64,000 nt of DNA from Pseudarthrobacter sp. NBSH8. Its GTDB lineage: Bacteria > Actinomycetota > Actinomycetes > Actinomycetales > Micrococcaceae. The position numbers were made by a program, and so were the translations under genes. The notes below the pieces were generated by a model that saw only the letters and a program-made list of their open reading frames with translations, ran no database searches and was not told where the DNA came from. The DNA lies in assembly GCF_014217545.1 (NCBI RefSeq), contig NZ_CP043178.1:1922001-1986000 (forward strand). The letters are read 5' to 3'. This document shows, piece by piece, positions 55,373 to 64,000 of the stretch (position 1 is its first letter; every line of letters starts with the position of its first letter).

Positions 55373-55760
55373 TTGTCTTCCTTTCCCTAGCCACAAAGTG
55401 CATCCTAGCCCCAACGTGCCCGCACCGTTCAGAATCGGAAGTGCGACGGTCGGCGCAGGCACTACAGCCGCTCGACACTGCCGGAGAGATTGGGTGCATG
55501 ATATGAATTCCGGACCTCCGATGCCGAAGGCGGCGTTCCATCCCAGGACCGCCGCTCACCGGGACAAGGGACGGGGTAAGCTCCGCCTGCGTGATGCGGT
55601 GGCGATGGCAGTCGGAGGTGTCAATTTTCACTCGGCGTTGACACTCGGCCCTGAAAAGCTGCCCGGCCGGCAGCGCCACGGGGTTCAGCGATGCCGCTGC
55701 TCTCCTCCCGAGTCCTGCGCCGTCTCAGGCCGTTCACGGTCACCCATTGGGGCAGTTTGG
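55373..55760. other. No gene recognised
   Basis: About 390 bases between the stress protein and the dehydratase remnant. Frames open on both strands but look like shadows. The missing front of the dehydratase would lie on the other side, so this stretch is unexplained. Confidence 0.45.
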
Positions 55761-56102
55761 TCATCGCGGTTCTTTGTTGGTGACTCCTTCCGGAGGGCTT
55801 TCCAGCGTGGAGGCGTCGGTGTTCGCTCCGCAGACGATCACCGCTATGCGTTCGCCGTCGCGGGGGACGTAGGCTCCGGAGGTGACCGCAGCGGATGCCG
55901 CCGCTGCACCGTACTCGGCGGGGATCCGATAGTCGCTCCACAACTGGGAGCGGGCGGAGACGATGGCTGTGTCGTCCACTAGTACCGAGACCGGCGGAAC
56001 GCGGGACGCCATATCAAATGCGATCTGGCCTACCCGTCTGGCACCCAGGGAGTCCGCTGCGATTCCGGAAACGGGCACGTCGACCGGGTGTCCTGCGCCC
56101 GG
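55761..56102 (-). pseudogene. 3' fragment of a threonine/serine dehydratase gene
   Basis: The frame reads AGHPVDVPVSGIAADSLGAR, VGQIAFDMASR, VSVLVDDTAIVSARSQLW and GERIAVIVCGANTDASTL, typical of the C-terminal third of PLP-dependent threonine dehydratase-like enzymes. The Lys-bearing N-terminal domain is missing. Further upstream on this strand the sequence does not continue the family. Confidence 0.75.
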
Positions 56103-56194
56103 GTGTAGCCTGAGGTCTGGAACACGGTTCTTGCCTGGATCTGGGGAACAGCTCATCAGCCGGGTCGAAGCTCTCCTAGAGAAGGAGCCCGTCA

Positions 56195-56557
56195 GTGTCG
56201 ACCATCTCCCATGCCCATCGGCCCGGTAACTCCCCACGGCCCTCCGGACGACAGCTTTGGTGCAGCGGGTGCCGAACCGACCTGCGCCTGGTCATCGATT
56301 CCATCGAGCCGGGTCCCGCTCTTGATGAAGGATTCGTTTAGGTTGCCTACACCTGCCTGGACTGCGAGTTCTTCTACGCCCACCCCGCCACGGTTGCCCA
56401 GGTCTGTGGTCAACCCATGCACACGGCTGGCTCCGAAACACGCAGCGTCTATGCCCCGGTGACCACGGAACAGTCCGGCGAGCCCGTCCTGGACGTCTAT
56501 CTCCGCACCCGGGTTCTGAAATGTGCGTGTAAATTCCAGATGGAAATACCGGACTGA
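56195..56557 (+). pseudogene. Zinc-ribbon small protein gene with one amber stop
   Basis: GTG at 56195 with AAGGAG seven bases upstream opens a frame of 121 codons. A single TAG at 56339 (codon 49) lies between LDEGF and VAYTCLDCEFF. CxxC pairs: LWCSGCRTD, YTCLDCEFFYAH, VCGQP and KCACKFQ. The frame is otherwise intact to TGA at 56555, so this is a very recent pseudogene or a readthrough case. It would be a zinc-binding protein of unknown role. Confidence 0.65.
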
Positions 56558-56725
56558 ACCTCCACCCCCGTCCACACAACAACCACCGATGGAAGGTGCC
56601 GCCCATTAATCAACGGTGCCGTCGGTGGCAGCAGGTCAGCCGTAGACCGCCTGAGCAGTCAGGGCACATTCCGGTGTCCGGGATTGACGCTGTGCGGCGG
56701 CGGTCCGGTATGAGACGATTCCCGA

Positions 56726-56959
56726 ATGAACCAGAACAGCTCCGGTAAAGCAGGGCGCCACCCGGTCCGGGGTTACGCCGACAGCACCGGACATCGTCAC
56801 CATCACGAAGTCCTGACCAGAGAGCAACTGCAGGCGCTCGGGCAACGGCGGAAGGACGCCGAACAAAAACTCGAACGCCACCAGCTGGAGGCACGGAGTA
56901 AGGAAAGTCTTCACGAAACAGCCCCGAACCCTGAAGGCCCGGCGGACAGCCGCAGCTGA
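56726..56959 (+). CDS. Small hypothetical protein
   Basis: 77 residues, His-rich near 24-27 (GHRHHHEV) followed by a charged helix (REQLQALGQRRKDAEQKLER). No recognised family; the ribosome site is weak. Real coding is possible but not certain. Confidence 0.4.
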   Translation: MNQNSSGKAGRHPVRGYADSTGHRHHHEVLTREQLQALGQRRKDAEQKLERHQLEARSKESLHETAPNPEGPADSRS

Positions 56960-57102
56960 CCGTGGAAGGGTTAGCCCGGGATCACTTCTCGTGGGCAGGT
57001 TCAACGGCGTAGCATGAGCCGTGGGGCCGCGAACTGTTCAGCGGTGAACCGCCGCGGGGTTGTTGACCGGAACAGTGGCCCGGTAAGGCCTTGGAGGCGC
57101 CC

Positions 57103-57441
57103 ATGCACGTCATTATCAATTCAGACCACAACGTTTCTCTTTCCGAGACGTCCAGTAGCGAGATGTCCTCGACGGTGGAAGCCTCGCTCGGACGATTCGA
57201 TTCGTACTTGACGCGGGTGGAAGTTCACTTGAGCGATGAGAGCACCGGCGATGACATCCGCTGTCTGCTCGAGGCCCGGCCGGAGGGCCTGAATCCGGAA
57301 GTCGTGACCAACAATGCGTCCTCGGTGGACGATGCGTTGAACGGGGCGCTCCGAAAGATGGTGAGCGTGCTCGACACCACCTTTGGGCGGCGTGACCACC
57401 GCAAAGGCGGCACTCCGATGGGCGGGGTCGAACCCGGCTAA
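57103..57441 (+). CDS. S30AE/HPF-like ribosome-associated protein
   Basis: 112 residues. The pattern MHVIINSDHNVSLSE, VEVHLSDES and SVDDALNGALRKMVSVLDTT fits the S30AE (RaiA/HPF) fold of ribosome hibernation factors, in a short form without the long dimerisation domain. GGAGG lies six bases before the ATG. The stress-protein neighbours suggest dormancy or stress use. Confidence 0.85.
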   Translation: MHVIINSDHNVSLSETSSSEMSSTVEASLGRFDSYLTRVEVHLSDESTGDDIRCLLEARPEGLNPEVVTNNASSVDDALNGALRKMVSVLDTTFGRRDHRKGGTPMGGVEPG

Positions 57442-57452
57442 GCCGGCGAACC

Positions 57453-57698
57453 ATGGGCACCAGTAATCACGACGACGCGCCTTTGCACCGACCTGGACGC
57501 AATCAGCGGCGAATCCAAAGATGGATATCCAGGCTGGCCCGGGTGACGCAGGACCGCGGCGCGCAGGAGCGGAAACGGATCGGACGGTGGGAGAACGAGG
57601 GCGGATCCCTGACCACACCGGAGACAAAGGATCAGCAGAAAAGCACCGGCGAGGAAGGTGGAGATCCGGCTTCGGGCGCCGGGAGAGGTTCAGGTTGA
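57453..57698 (+). CDS. Small hypothetical protein after the HPF-like gene
   Basis: 81 residues, 11 bases after the previous stop, so probably co-transcribed. Arg-rich N-terminal half, then AQERKRIGRWENEGGSL, which looks like a conserved motif, and a Gly/Ser-rich disordered end. Function unknown. Confidence 0.5.
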   Translation: MGTSNHDDAPLHRPGRNQRRIQRWISRLARVTQDRGAQERKRIGRWENEGGSLTTPETKDQQKSTGEEGGDPASGAGRGSG

Positions 57699-57948
57699 TC
57701 ATGATCCGGTCGATCATGGCGCAGTCTGCCACGCAGAAAGGCGTCTGATAAACCGGGTACTGCCGGGCCGCTCGATGGCTACGCAGCACTTCTTGAACAT
57801 CGGCTTCTTCGGCCAGCAGTCCAACGCCGTTGCCCGGTCCGGCCAGGACATGGCGGCGGGTGACGGAACGCATCGGTCCCGCCGATCTCCCGAAGAAGGA
57901 TGTCCGCCACGGCAGCGTTAGTCCGATCTACGTGGGGGACTCACCACC

Positions 57949-58350
57949 ATGGACGAGAATTCTTCTACCGCTCCGTCACGGTTCACAGTCTTTGGTCGCG
58001 GCAGTTACACCGAAGCGCTGCGGATCGGTGCGATTCTCCGCAAGGAAACACTGCTCTCATCGCACTCATCTGGGCCAACTCCCCGGCGTCCGAGAGCTAC
58101 TTTGCGGTACGGATTTTAGGTGCGGTTATGCGCCCTGGCACCTTGAACTCAGCCTTGGTGCCTGGGTTGCGGACGGACTGTTGGCGGTCTTTTTCTTCCT
58201 GGTGGGTCTTGAGCTCAAGAGGGAGTGTGTGGCCGGGGACCTTCGGCAGCTGGACAAGGCGAGTGTTCCAGTCACAGCCGCGGCAGGCGGAGTGATGGTT
58301 CCGGCCCTCATCTACGCTGCGGTCAACTTCGCCAGCCCCGAGACTTTGCG
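57949..58350 (+). pseudogene. nhaA: nhaA antiporter gene, frameshifted and truncated
   Basis: ATG at 57949: [20 protein letters not shown]; another frame holds [18 protein letters not shown]; another holds [31 protein letters not shown] and [20 protein letters not shown]. These are consecutive pieces of NhaA Na+/H+ antiporter up to TM4. At least two frameshifts are present and everything after about 58350 is missing. Nonfunctional; a CPA1 antiporter at 52625 remains. Confidence 0.88.
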
Positions 58351-58398
58351 GGCTCCTCGGCCCTGCTGCGGGGAACCGCCAACGAACCTGACCTGACG

Positions 58399-58587
58399 AT
58401 GAAGGTCACGGTCAACGATCGGGCCGACGTCCGGGAGCTGCTGCGCCGGCTGGAGACCTCCACGCTACCGGACCTGGCCACCGCCCTCGAAGCGCCCTTG
58501 ACACGGAGCCGGGTGCAGATCGATGTCACCGGACGATCCCAAAGCACCGGGACCGTGGTCCGCTCCACCGGCACCGTCCTGCAGTAA
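58399..58587 (+). CDS. Short ORF of unknown origin
   Basis: 62 residues (MKVTVNDRADVRELLRRLET, then ALEAPLTRSRVQIDVTG). The frame is open back to about 58225, so it may be the 3' end of a lost gene rather than a real start. Composition looks coding; no family recognised. Confidence 0.35.
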   Translation: MKVTVNDRADVRELLRRLETSTLPDLATALEAPLTRSRVQIDVTGRSQSTGTVVRSTGTVLQ

Positions 58588-59285
58588 GCAGCGTCATGGT
58601 TGCACTCCCTCGACGGCGGGGACGCCGGCAAGGCACGCCGTGTACGGCTCTGGACGTGCGGGTAGGGGCTGCCGTTGAACATGGCGGCGAAGTCCGGCGA
58701 CTTTCTCGGTGACGGTGGCCTGGTCACCGTTGACGGTGACCAGGCAACACCAACCCTGCCAACCAGTCCCAGACCAGCCACACCAAGACTCACAGCCGGA
58801 TATTACGACGAATTCACAAGCTGCCCCCTTGGCGATCGGGTGCTCATTCTCGTGCGTGCCGGTCAACTCCGGCGCGGCCAGCGTAGGTAGACACCACTCT
58901 CGCGGTCCCCTTCACCGGTGCCTCATAGATGTGGATGGCGGAGTCCGGTGCTTCCATCGCGTGCACGACGGTTCTCACCGGGCAGGGCTGGCGCGCGGTC
59001 AGGGCGCGATGGTGGATCTCGGTCAGGTAGATGTCGGTGGTATTCGCGGAGGGCAGGACGGCTTTGCCGGATATGACGGGCGGCGATCAGGAAGAGCACC
59101 GGGAGGAAGGCATTGCCCCCGAAGATGTCGCTGTCATGGCGAGGTTGTCATCGGCCTGCTTGATGGACACGCTCCGGTCTTTCCGGCGCTCATCTTCGCT
59201 CCGCCGGCGCTTCCGCTTGCCCTTCCGCCGCCTTCAGGCTTCGCAGGCTATGGGCCGGACCATGGGCGGTATTTGCCTGCGGGTA
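58588..59285. other. No gene recognised
   Basis: About 700 bases between the short ORF and the DUF2254 gene. Minus-strand frames near 58880-59020 (such as TDIYLTEIHHRALTARQ and HAMEAPDSAIHIYEAPVKG) look like decayed coding sequence, but I cannot name a family. Confidence 0.4.
58718..58745. repeat. Perfect palindromic hairpin
   Basis: gcctggtcaccgt (58718-58730) and acggtgaccaggc (58733-58745) around TG: 13-base perfect arms. It could be a terminator for decayed genes or a protein-binding palindrome. Confidence 0.55.
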
Positions 59286-60620
59286 TCAGAGGTTTGGGCT
59301 GTTTTCGACAGCGTCTGCGAGGTCCTTGAGCCGGCTCCGTTCGGCCGGGAGGTATGTGCTGGCGTCGATGGCTCCGCGCAGCCGTTCCAGCTGTTCACGG
59401 ATCTGGTGCCTGTACAGGCCGTTTTTGTCGCACCATGACACCTCCTGTAGAAGGAACAGGAGCCTTCCGACGACGGCAGGGTCACGGATTCCGTAAAGCC
59501 TCACCTGTCCCACCGCGAGCTCCAGCAGATCCCCGAACCCCGGCTGGGCGAGGATGACCCTGACGGTTCCGTCGTCATCGGCGAGCAGGTCAGGGCCCGG
59601 GTTACGGTCGGCCAGCCGGCACAGCAGCCCGGAGAGATGGCCGAGCACGTGCATCGCCGTCGTCGGATCGTTGATGCCAGGCGAGAGGGCGCGGGCTGCG
59701 ACGTCGGCGAGCTGGCGGAAGCCGTAGCCGACGTCCTGGACATTGGTGCGTTCAGAGTTCGTCTCAATCGCGGCGTTGATCTTCTCCCGGAGCTGATCCG
59801 AGACCTCGGGAGGCAAGGCCGGTTTGGGTGCCAACGGCCAGGCAGTGGCAAACGGGGTTCCCTCGATCAGGGAGCTGCCAGGCTCGCGGTCGACCCGGAT
59901 CACGGCGTCCGCCTCGACCGCGGCCTGTAGCAGGGCTTTTTTGTTTGCGGCGGTGAGGAAGCCGGAGTGAGAGCAAAGGATGCGGACACCCCCGCTTTCT
60001 GCCGTTGGTTCAGGCGGAGGTGCCGGCCGGCCGGCGGGAAAGACACGGTCCATGCTGTCCCGGGTTTCGCCGGTGACGCGTCGCATCATGGTTTCGACGC
60101 GGATCTCGCGCGTCAGATGGGCCAGGAACAGCACCAGTGACATGATGCTGGCGATAGCGAGGGCGTAGGCGACGGTGACGGAGAGTTCAGGTACGAAGGA
60201 CGGGCCCTGGCTGGATTCAGTCCGGACACTTCTCAGGACCGCCAGAGCGAACGCGAAGGTCGCCAGGAACAACGCCAACGTCGCGTGGACGAACCCGTCA
60301 CTGGTGAAGGTCCGCAACAGGCGCGGAGAGAACTGGCCGCTGGCCAGCTGAAGGGTCACAACGGTGAGGGAGAAGGTCAGCGACGTCACTGTGATCAAGG
60401 ACCCCGCGATAGTCTGCAGCACCGCCCTGGCTGCCTCCGGACCACCGGCAAAAAGCAGGACAGCGACCCCTTCAGGCAGCTGGTCGTCCACGGCGGCGTC
60501 CAGTGCAGGAAGGGCTCCGCCCAGAATCACAGCCACGACCACAGCCGCAGCAGGCAAGGGCCACAACTGCGTCCGCAGCATGTCCCATACCCGAGCCATT
60601 CTGCCGTTAGTCATAACCAC
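59286..60620 (-). CDS. DUF2254 membrane protein
   Basis: 444 residues. Four membrane segments in the first 180 residues (for example PLPAAAVVVAVILGGALPAL; TLALFLATFAFALAVLRSV), then a large soluble part with the DUF2254 core QLADVAARALSPGINDPTTA. GGAGGGG lies before the GTG at 60620; ATG at 60614 is an alternative. Function unknown; predicted membrane protein. Confidence 0.9.
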   Translation of the reverse strand: MVMTNGRMARVWDMLRTQLWPLPAAAVVVAVILGGALPALDAAVDDQLPEGVAVLLFAGGPEAARAVLQTIAGSLITVTSLTFSLTVVTLQLASGQFSPRLLRTFTSDGFVHATLALFLATFAFALAVLRSVRTESSQGPSFVPELSVTVAYALAIASIMSLVLFLAHLTREIRVETMMRRVTGETRDSMDRVFPAGRPAPPPEPTAESGGVRILCSHSGFLTAANKKALLQAAVEADAVIRVDREPGSSLIEGTPFATAWPLAPKPALPPEVSDQLREKINAAIETNSERTNVQDVGYGFRQLADVAARALSPGINDPTTAMHVLGHLSGLLCRLADRNPGPDLLADDDGTVRVILAQPGFGDLLELAVGQVRLYGIRDPAVVGRLLFLLQEVSWCDKNGLYRHQIREQLERLRGAIDASTYLPAERSRLKDLADAVENSPNL

Positions 60621-61031
60621 CAGTTCCCCTCCTAGCGTTTGGCGGCACGCCTGGTGCTTCTGCCGGGAACGCCGGTCGCGGCCTTCTTTCTAACACATTC
60701 CTCAGCCTGCTGGCCATACATGCGAGGAGAGTTCCTCCGCCGCAGCCGCCAGGACCGGCCGGTTCGGACTCGGCATAGGTCCGCCAGCGGCCCGGCCGAG
60801 TTTCGATGACCGGGTACCCCGCCGGCCGGGCGCCGGTCAGCCGGGAAAGGCCCAACAGCCTGTTGTGCCCGTCACACTTCCTGCCTAGGCTGGCAGTGGT
60901 GGGCCTTTGGTTCCTGCGCGCGGTTCCCACGCCGTTAATAAAAGATGAAGACCCCTGCCAGCCGAACGCCGTCGAGCGCGGATCGGGCCCATCCTGGGTC
61001 AGTAAACCAAATCGAGCATTGGAGTACACCG
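60621..61031. other. Intergenic, divergent promoters expected
   Basis: About 410 bases between divergent genes. A taataaaagatg segment near 60936 is A/T-rich and may be a promoter for the PRC-barrel gene. No other feature is evident. Confidence 0.4.
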
Positions 61032-61451
61032 GTGAGTGCAGATGAAGCCCGAGAATTGCTAAAGCTCAGTGATACTGAGCAGACCGTGGCACTGGGTGAG
61101 GTGGATATCCGCGGCTATCAGGTCAAATCACGTGACGGCGAAGATATCGGCAAGATCCAGGACCTTCTCATCGACCCGGTGGATAACAGGGTCCGGTTCC
61201 TGATTGTCGCCTCCGGAGGGTTCCTCGGGATCGGAAAGGAACAATCGTTCATTCCGGTGGACGCCGTCACCGGAATCAACGAAGACCAAGTCAACATTGA
61301 CCAGACCCGCGAGCACATCGCCGGAGCACCCCAGTACGACCCCGAACTCAGCAGCACCCAGGCCTACCAGGAAGCGGTCTACGGCCACTACAACTACATG
61401 CCCTATTGGACTTCAGGGTACGTCCTGACCGGATATCCATTTCCCCGCTAG
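61032..61451 (+). CDS. PRC-barrel domain protein
   Basis: 139 residues from GTG at 61032, seven bases after GGAG. The PRC barrel reads VDIRGYQVKSRDGEDIGKIQ, DLLIDPVDNRVRFLIVASGG and GKEQSFIPVDAVTGINEDQV. The tail is Tyr-rich (YGHYNYMPYWTSG). PRC barrels occur in photosynthetic and RNA-processing proteins and in many stress genes; role here unknown. Confidence 0.92.
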   Translation: MSADEARELLKLSDTEQTVALGEVDIRGYQVKSRDGEDIGKIQDLLIDPVDNRVRFLIVASGGFLGIGKEQSFIPVDAVTGINEDQVNIDQTREHIAGAPQYDPELSSTQAYQEAVYGHYNYMPYWTSGYVLTGYPFPR

Positions 61452-61993
61452 CACCGGCCGGTTCCAGCAATCCCGGACGAGACCGCGCCGCACATGACTC
61501 CTCCCCACGTGCAGCACGAAGCCCCAGGCAAGGACCTGGCGGCCGACCGGGCTCCGGTCCGCGCCGGTTCCTGAAAGACCTAAACGTCACCTGGTTCCAA
61601 TGAGGCCTCGAACCGGACCCTGTCATATTGAGGCACCCAACCGCCCTTCCCCAACCATTGACCATGAGGCAACAGGGCAGGGGCTTTGACTTTCTCATGG
61701 GTGGGTGGTGGGTGGGTGGGCGGTGGATGGATGGCTGTCAGTCTGACTCTCCTGGCTCTGACCGGGTCCAGGACTCGTTATGATCAGTCCGGCCCCGCCT
61801 CTCGAGGCAGATCTGCAGGAAGGCTTGGTGTTTTGCTGGGTGGACCTCCAGCGCCGGGCCGGGGAACTGTTTGCGGGGGGGTGGCGCCCAGGTCGGATGG
61901 CCCTCGGCGGGGAGTGTGGCTGCCGCCGCGATAGGTGCCACGTCCAGGGAACAATGAATGACCTCGGCCGCGTGAGTATGCCATGCTTCCGTC
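61452..61993. other. Gap with a G-quadruplex motif, no gene
   Basis: About 540 bases without a supported gene. Positions 61699-61720 contain five GGG runs separated by 1 to 4 bases, a strong G-quadruplex pattern on the plus strand. Confidence 0.55.
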
Positions 61994-62218
61994 ATGCCTT
62001 ACTACGTTGAGTACACCATCAAGCAGACTGCCGGCATCCGCTCCGCGGTGGATGGAGCCTCACTGGGGGAAGCCTTGGTTAGTGCCGGCGCTGCGCTGGC
62101 CGAGGCAGGGGCCAGATCGGCGGTGATCCGCTTCAGCGCAGTGGCCAGCTCTGAGTTCGGCAGCGGCAGCGTGCTCGCCCGGTATTCGCAAACCGCCGGC
62201 TGGAGCGACGGAGGGTAA
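61994..62218 (+). CDS. Small hypothetical protein
   Basis: 74 residues: MPYYVEYTIKQTAGIRSAV, then AALAEAGARSAVIRFSAVAS and ending AGWSDGG. The alternating hydrophobic pattern suggests a small beta/alpha protein. No strong ribosome site. Family unknown. Confidence 0.5.
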   Translation: MPYYVEYTIKQTAGIRSAVDGASLGEALVSAGAALAEAGARSAVIRFSAVASSEFGSGSVLARYSQTAGWSDGG

Positions 62219-62533
62219 AACTCCTGAGAGTCGATCCGGAGCGGATGAACGTTGGGAAGTGCGGTGGTCATCGTGTGAGCCGGTTGACGGCTCTCTGATC
62301 ATTGGGTGTTGTTTCAGGTTTCCTGCCAGGGGTGCGGCAGTCGCGTATCTGTCGGTGGTCAAGTCCTTGGTACCGTAATCACATGCGACACCAAGGGACT
62401 CGCATCGGCTGTTCAGGACTGTTCACCTGGGCCAACCCGGCCCCGGCCCCGCCCCCTGGCCACCATCGCGGTCCACCCGGGACGTTCCCAGGTAGAGCCG
62501 GGCACCGAACAAATGCGAGGTGCAGCACATCGG
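62219..62533. other. No gene recognised
   Basis: About 315 bases between a small ORF and the DUF3040 gene; open frames here overlap but show no family or ribosome site. Confidence 0.4.
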
Positions 62534-62860
62534 CTACTGAGTCGGCCAGCGCTTGTCATTCGGTGGTTTGCCCGGGCCTTGAGGATGGCCCCGGGGCCCC
62601 GGATGGGTGGCGAAGTAACTTGTAGTGCCAGCAATCATCAGGAGAAAACCGATGATCCCAACGATTGCAAGCTGCGCGGCGATTCCAACGACTACCAGTG
62701 CGAAGCCGCCGATCAGAGCTAGAACGCCCAAGACCCTGCGTGCTGAGCGCCGGTGGGATGACCACCTCGATTCCAGAACGTGGGCCAGATCCGGGGCGTC
62801 GTGGAGCAGTCCTTGTTCGAGTTCCTCAAGGCGTCTGCGCTCAAAATCCGATAATGCCAT
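62534..62860 (-). CDS. DUF3040 small membrane protein
   Basis: 108 residues from ATG at 62860 after AGGAGG. MALSDFERRRLEELEQGL is the DUF3040 hallmark; two membrane helices follow (LGVLALIGGFALVVVGIA and LAIVGIIGFLLMIAG). Common in actinobacteria; function unknown. Confidence 0.9.
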   Translation of the reverse strand: MALSDFERRRLEELEQGLLHDAPDLAHVLESRWSSHRRSARRVLGVLALIGGFALVVVGIAAQLAIVGIIGFLLMIAGTTSYFATHPGPRGHPQGPGKPPNDKRWPTQ

Positions 62861-63354
62861 TGCCGTTCCTCCTGCCCGCCGTGGTCGGCGCGTACAGCTG
62901 GATAGCCTGGCGGCCGGCAGGCCCGTTCTTTTCATTATCGGCCCGTTCACCGACCCCAGCCATATGGTCAGGGTCCCGATGCCTGAGTTTCACGGCGCCT
63001 GGCCTGGATCCCCGCAGAGACCAACGCACCCGGCCAAGGCCTTGGGCGGGACCAGGCCATGGCGCCTTGACATGCCCACCGGAGGGACCCGGAACCTGCG
63101 GCCCAAGATGCCTAGTCCGGTTGGGGTGCGGCTCGACTGCCAGCAGGGGGTGAAGCTGCAGAAATCCAGGAATCTCACGATCACTTCAAAAAGCGAAAGG
63201 TCGAGCTCGGAACTTGCGGACGGGCCTACGGGAGACCGTGCATTCCCGAGCACGCCTGCATACGGTGCCCAATGCTCCGCCCCGGTCCTTTATAACGCCC
63301 CGTCTGGAGGAATTGATCGAGGCGCTCATGCCGTCACCAGCAGGGAAACACCAG
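62861..63354. other. No gene recognised
   Basis: About 490 bases between the DUF3040 gene and the transposase remnant. Long frames exist on both strands but none matches a family. Confidence 0.4.
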
Positions 63355-63745
63355 TGATTTCCGCGTTATCACCACCCTCGTGGCCCCGGACGCAGCACCG
63401 GTACAGGACCCGGCAGGTCTCTACGGCGGCGCCGGGAAATCGAGTCCTGTTTCAACGAACTCAAAACCCATCCGCGCGGCCCCGGAAACGTTCTGCGCTC
63501 CAAAACGCCGACGGAGTCCTCCAGGAAATTTACGGCTACCTCGGCGTGCACAACGCCCTGCGGTCCCTCATCGGCGAAGTCGCACTGCTTTTCGAGGAAG
63601 ATCCCTAACGGTTTTCCTTCATTCGCATTTTCCGGGCCGCCCAGGGCGAACCCTCGCTGACCGCCCGGCTCCCCGGAACGCCTCAGCGCAGCCCTCGCCA
63701 ACTTCAGCGGCGAGATCCTCAATAACTTTCTGCCGCCGCGCTGAC
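63355..63745 (+). pseudogene. 3' remnant of an IS4-family transposase
   Basis: Pieces in three frames: FRVITTLVAPDAAPVQDPAG, then REIESCFNELKTH (the Y-REIE motif region with the catalytic Glu), then GVLQEIYGYLGVHNALRSLI. A TAA at 63606 and further sense (RFSFIRIFRAAQGE) follow. It has at least two frameshifts and a stop, and its 5' part is missing. Confidence 0.82.
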
Positions 63746-63838
63746 AACGCACCGAACCCCGTGTAGTCAAGCGCAAGATCTCTGGCCGGCCACTCGAGGC
63801 TGCACCGTCTTTGAGTTCGGCACACACGTCCCCCGGGG

Positions 63839-64000
63839 TCAGTTTCCCTGAAGTTCAGTCAGCAGGAGGGATTCCATCTCGCAGTTGTTGGCGTTGACCC
63901 GGGTCCTCGGAGGACGTGCCGCATGGAAGCGAGGGCCGAACCCTGCGTCGTCCACGACCATACGAGGGCCGCCCCGCCGCAGCGGTGCCAGCACCGAGAG
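63839..64000 (-). CDS. C-terminal end of an unidentified gene (runs off window)
   Basis: An open minus-strand frame enters from the right edge and ends in TGA at 63839-63841, giving 53 residues including PRMVVDDAGFGPRFHAA and RVNANNCEMESLLLTEL. The composition looks coding. No family recognised. Confidence 0.45.
   Translation of the reverse strand, partial: LSVLAPLRRGGPRMVVDDAGFGPRFHAARPPRTRVNANNCEMESLLLTELQGN

Noticed and set aside
61690..61735. Possible CRISPR or short tandem array
   Set aside because: The GGGT repeats are not spaced by unique spacers; it is a simple G-rich run.

Overview
The window looks like the chromosome of a high-GC actinobacterium in the Micrococcaceae, most likely Arthrobacter, Pseudarthrobacter or Paenarthrobacter. 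This is inferred from three things. Codon use is strongly GC-biased. Several gene types are typical of the group: a mycothiol-dependent maleylpyruvate isomerase, an MndD-type extradiol dioxygenase whose catalytic residues fall at the published positions, a DUF222/HNH protein, DUF3040 and an EF-G-like factor. GTG and TTG starts are also frequent. No rRNA, tRNA or CRISPR array was recognised.

Positions 1-1750 hold the end of a Tn3-family transposon (partial transposase plus resolvase). Positions 1.8-12.1 kb form an aromatic-degradation block. An IclR regulator precedes 4-hydroxybenzoate 3-monooxygenase (pobA), followed by a RidA-like gene, a broken flavin reductase gene and an adenylate kinase between two hairpins. 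Next comes a minus-strand homoprotocatechuate meta-cleavage operon: an HpaG-like FAH-RraA fusion, a GntR regulator, hpaE, hpaD, hpaH and hpaI. HpaF and succinate-semialdehyde dehydrogenase were not seen.

Positions 12.1-36 kb are mostly housekeeping and repair genes: histidine phosphatase, flap-type 5'-3' exonuclease, HNH protein, EF-G-like factor, MFS transporter, gamma-glutamyltransferase, HrpB helicase, a large LuxR-type ATPase regulator with two tiny genes beside it, a stand-alone LigD polymerase domain, a YciO/Sua5 protein and a ZIP transporter. This part contains two clear decay sites. One is a fused remnant of an alditol oxidase and an aldose epimerase. The other is a deletion scar joining the 3' parts of an APC permease and kdpD, which leaves kdpE as an apparently intact orphan.

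Positions 36.6-42.8 kb form a complete 3-hydroxybenzoate/gentisate module. It has a divergent MFS importer plus 3-hydroxybenzoate 6-monooxygenase, and an overlapping operon of gentisate dioxygenase, fumarylpyruvate hydrolase and maleylpyruvate isomerase. An IclR gene lies between them. Both promoter regions carry the same palindrome, ATTCTG-N5-CAGAAT, a strong candidate operator. Phosphate uptake, a DHFR-like reductase, a thioesterase and DNA polymerase I follow, up to 49.0 kb.

From 49 kb to the end is an accessory region with many broken genes. A Tn3 terminal repeat cuts a GyrI-like gene at 49149. Apparently intact genes encode a Cys-rich copper-storage protein, an APC permease, a CPA1 antiporter, a universal stress protein, an S30AE-type ribosome-associated protein, a DUF2254 membrane protein, a PRC-barrel protein and DUF3040. 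Between them lie remnants of a GH65 phosphorylase, a threonine dehydratase, a zinc-ribbon protein, NhaA and an IS4 transposase. I did not find a clearly new multi-gene system. The most interesting candidates are the paired IclR operators, the FAH-RraA fusion, the small peptides beside the LuxR ATPase and the kdp deletion scar.
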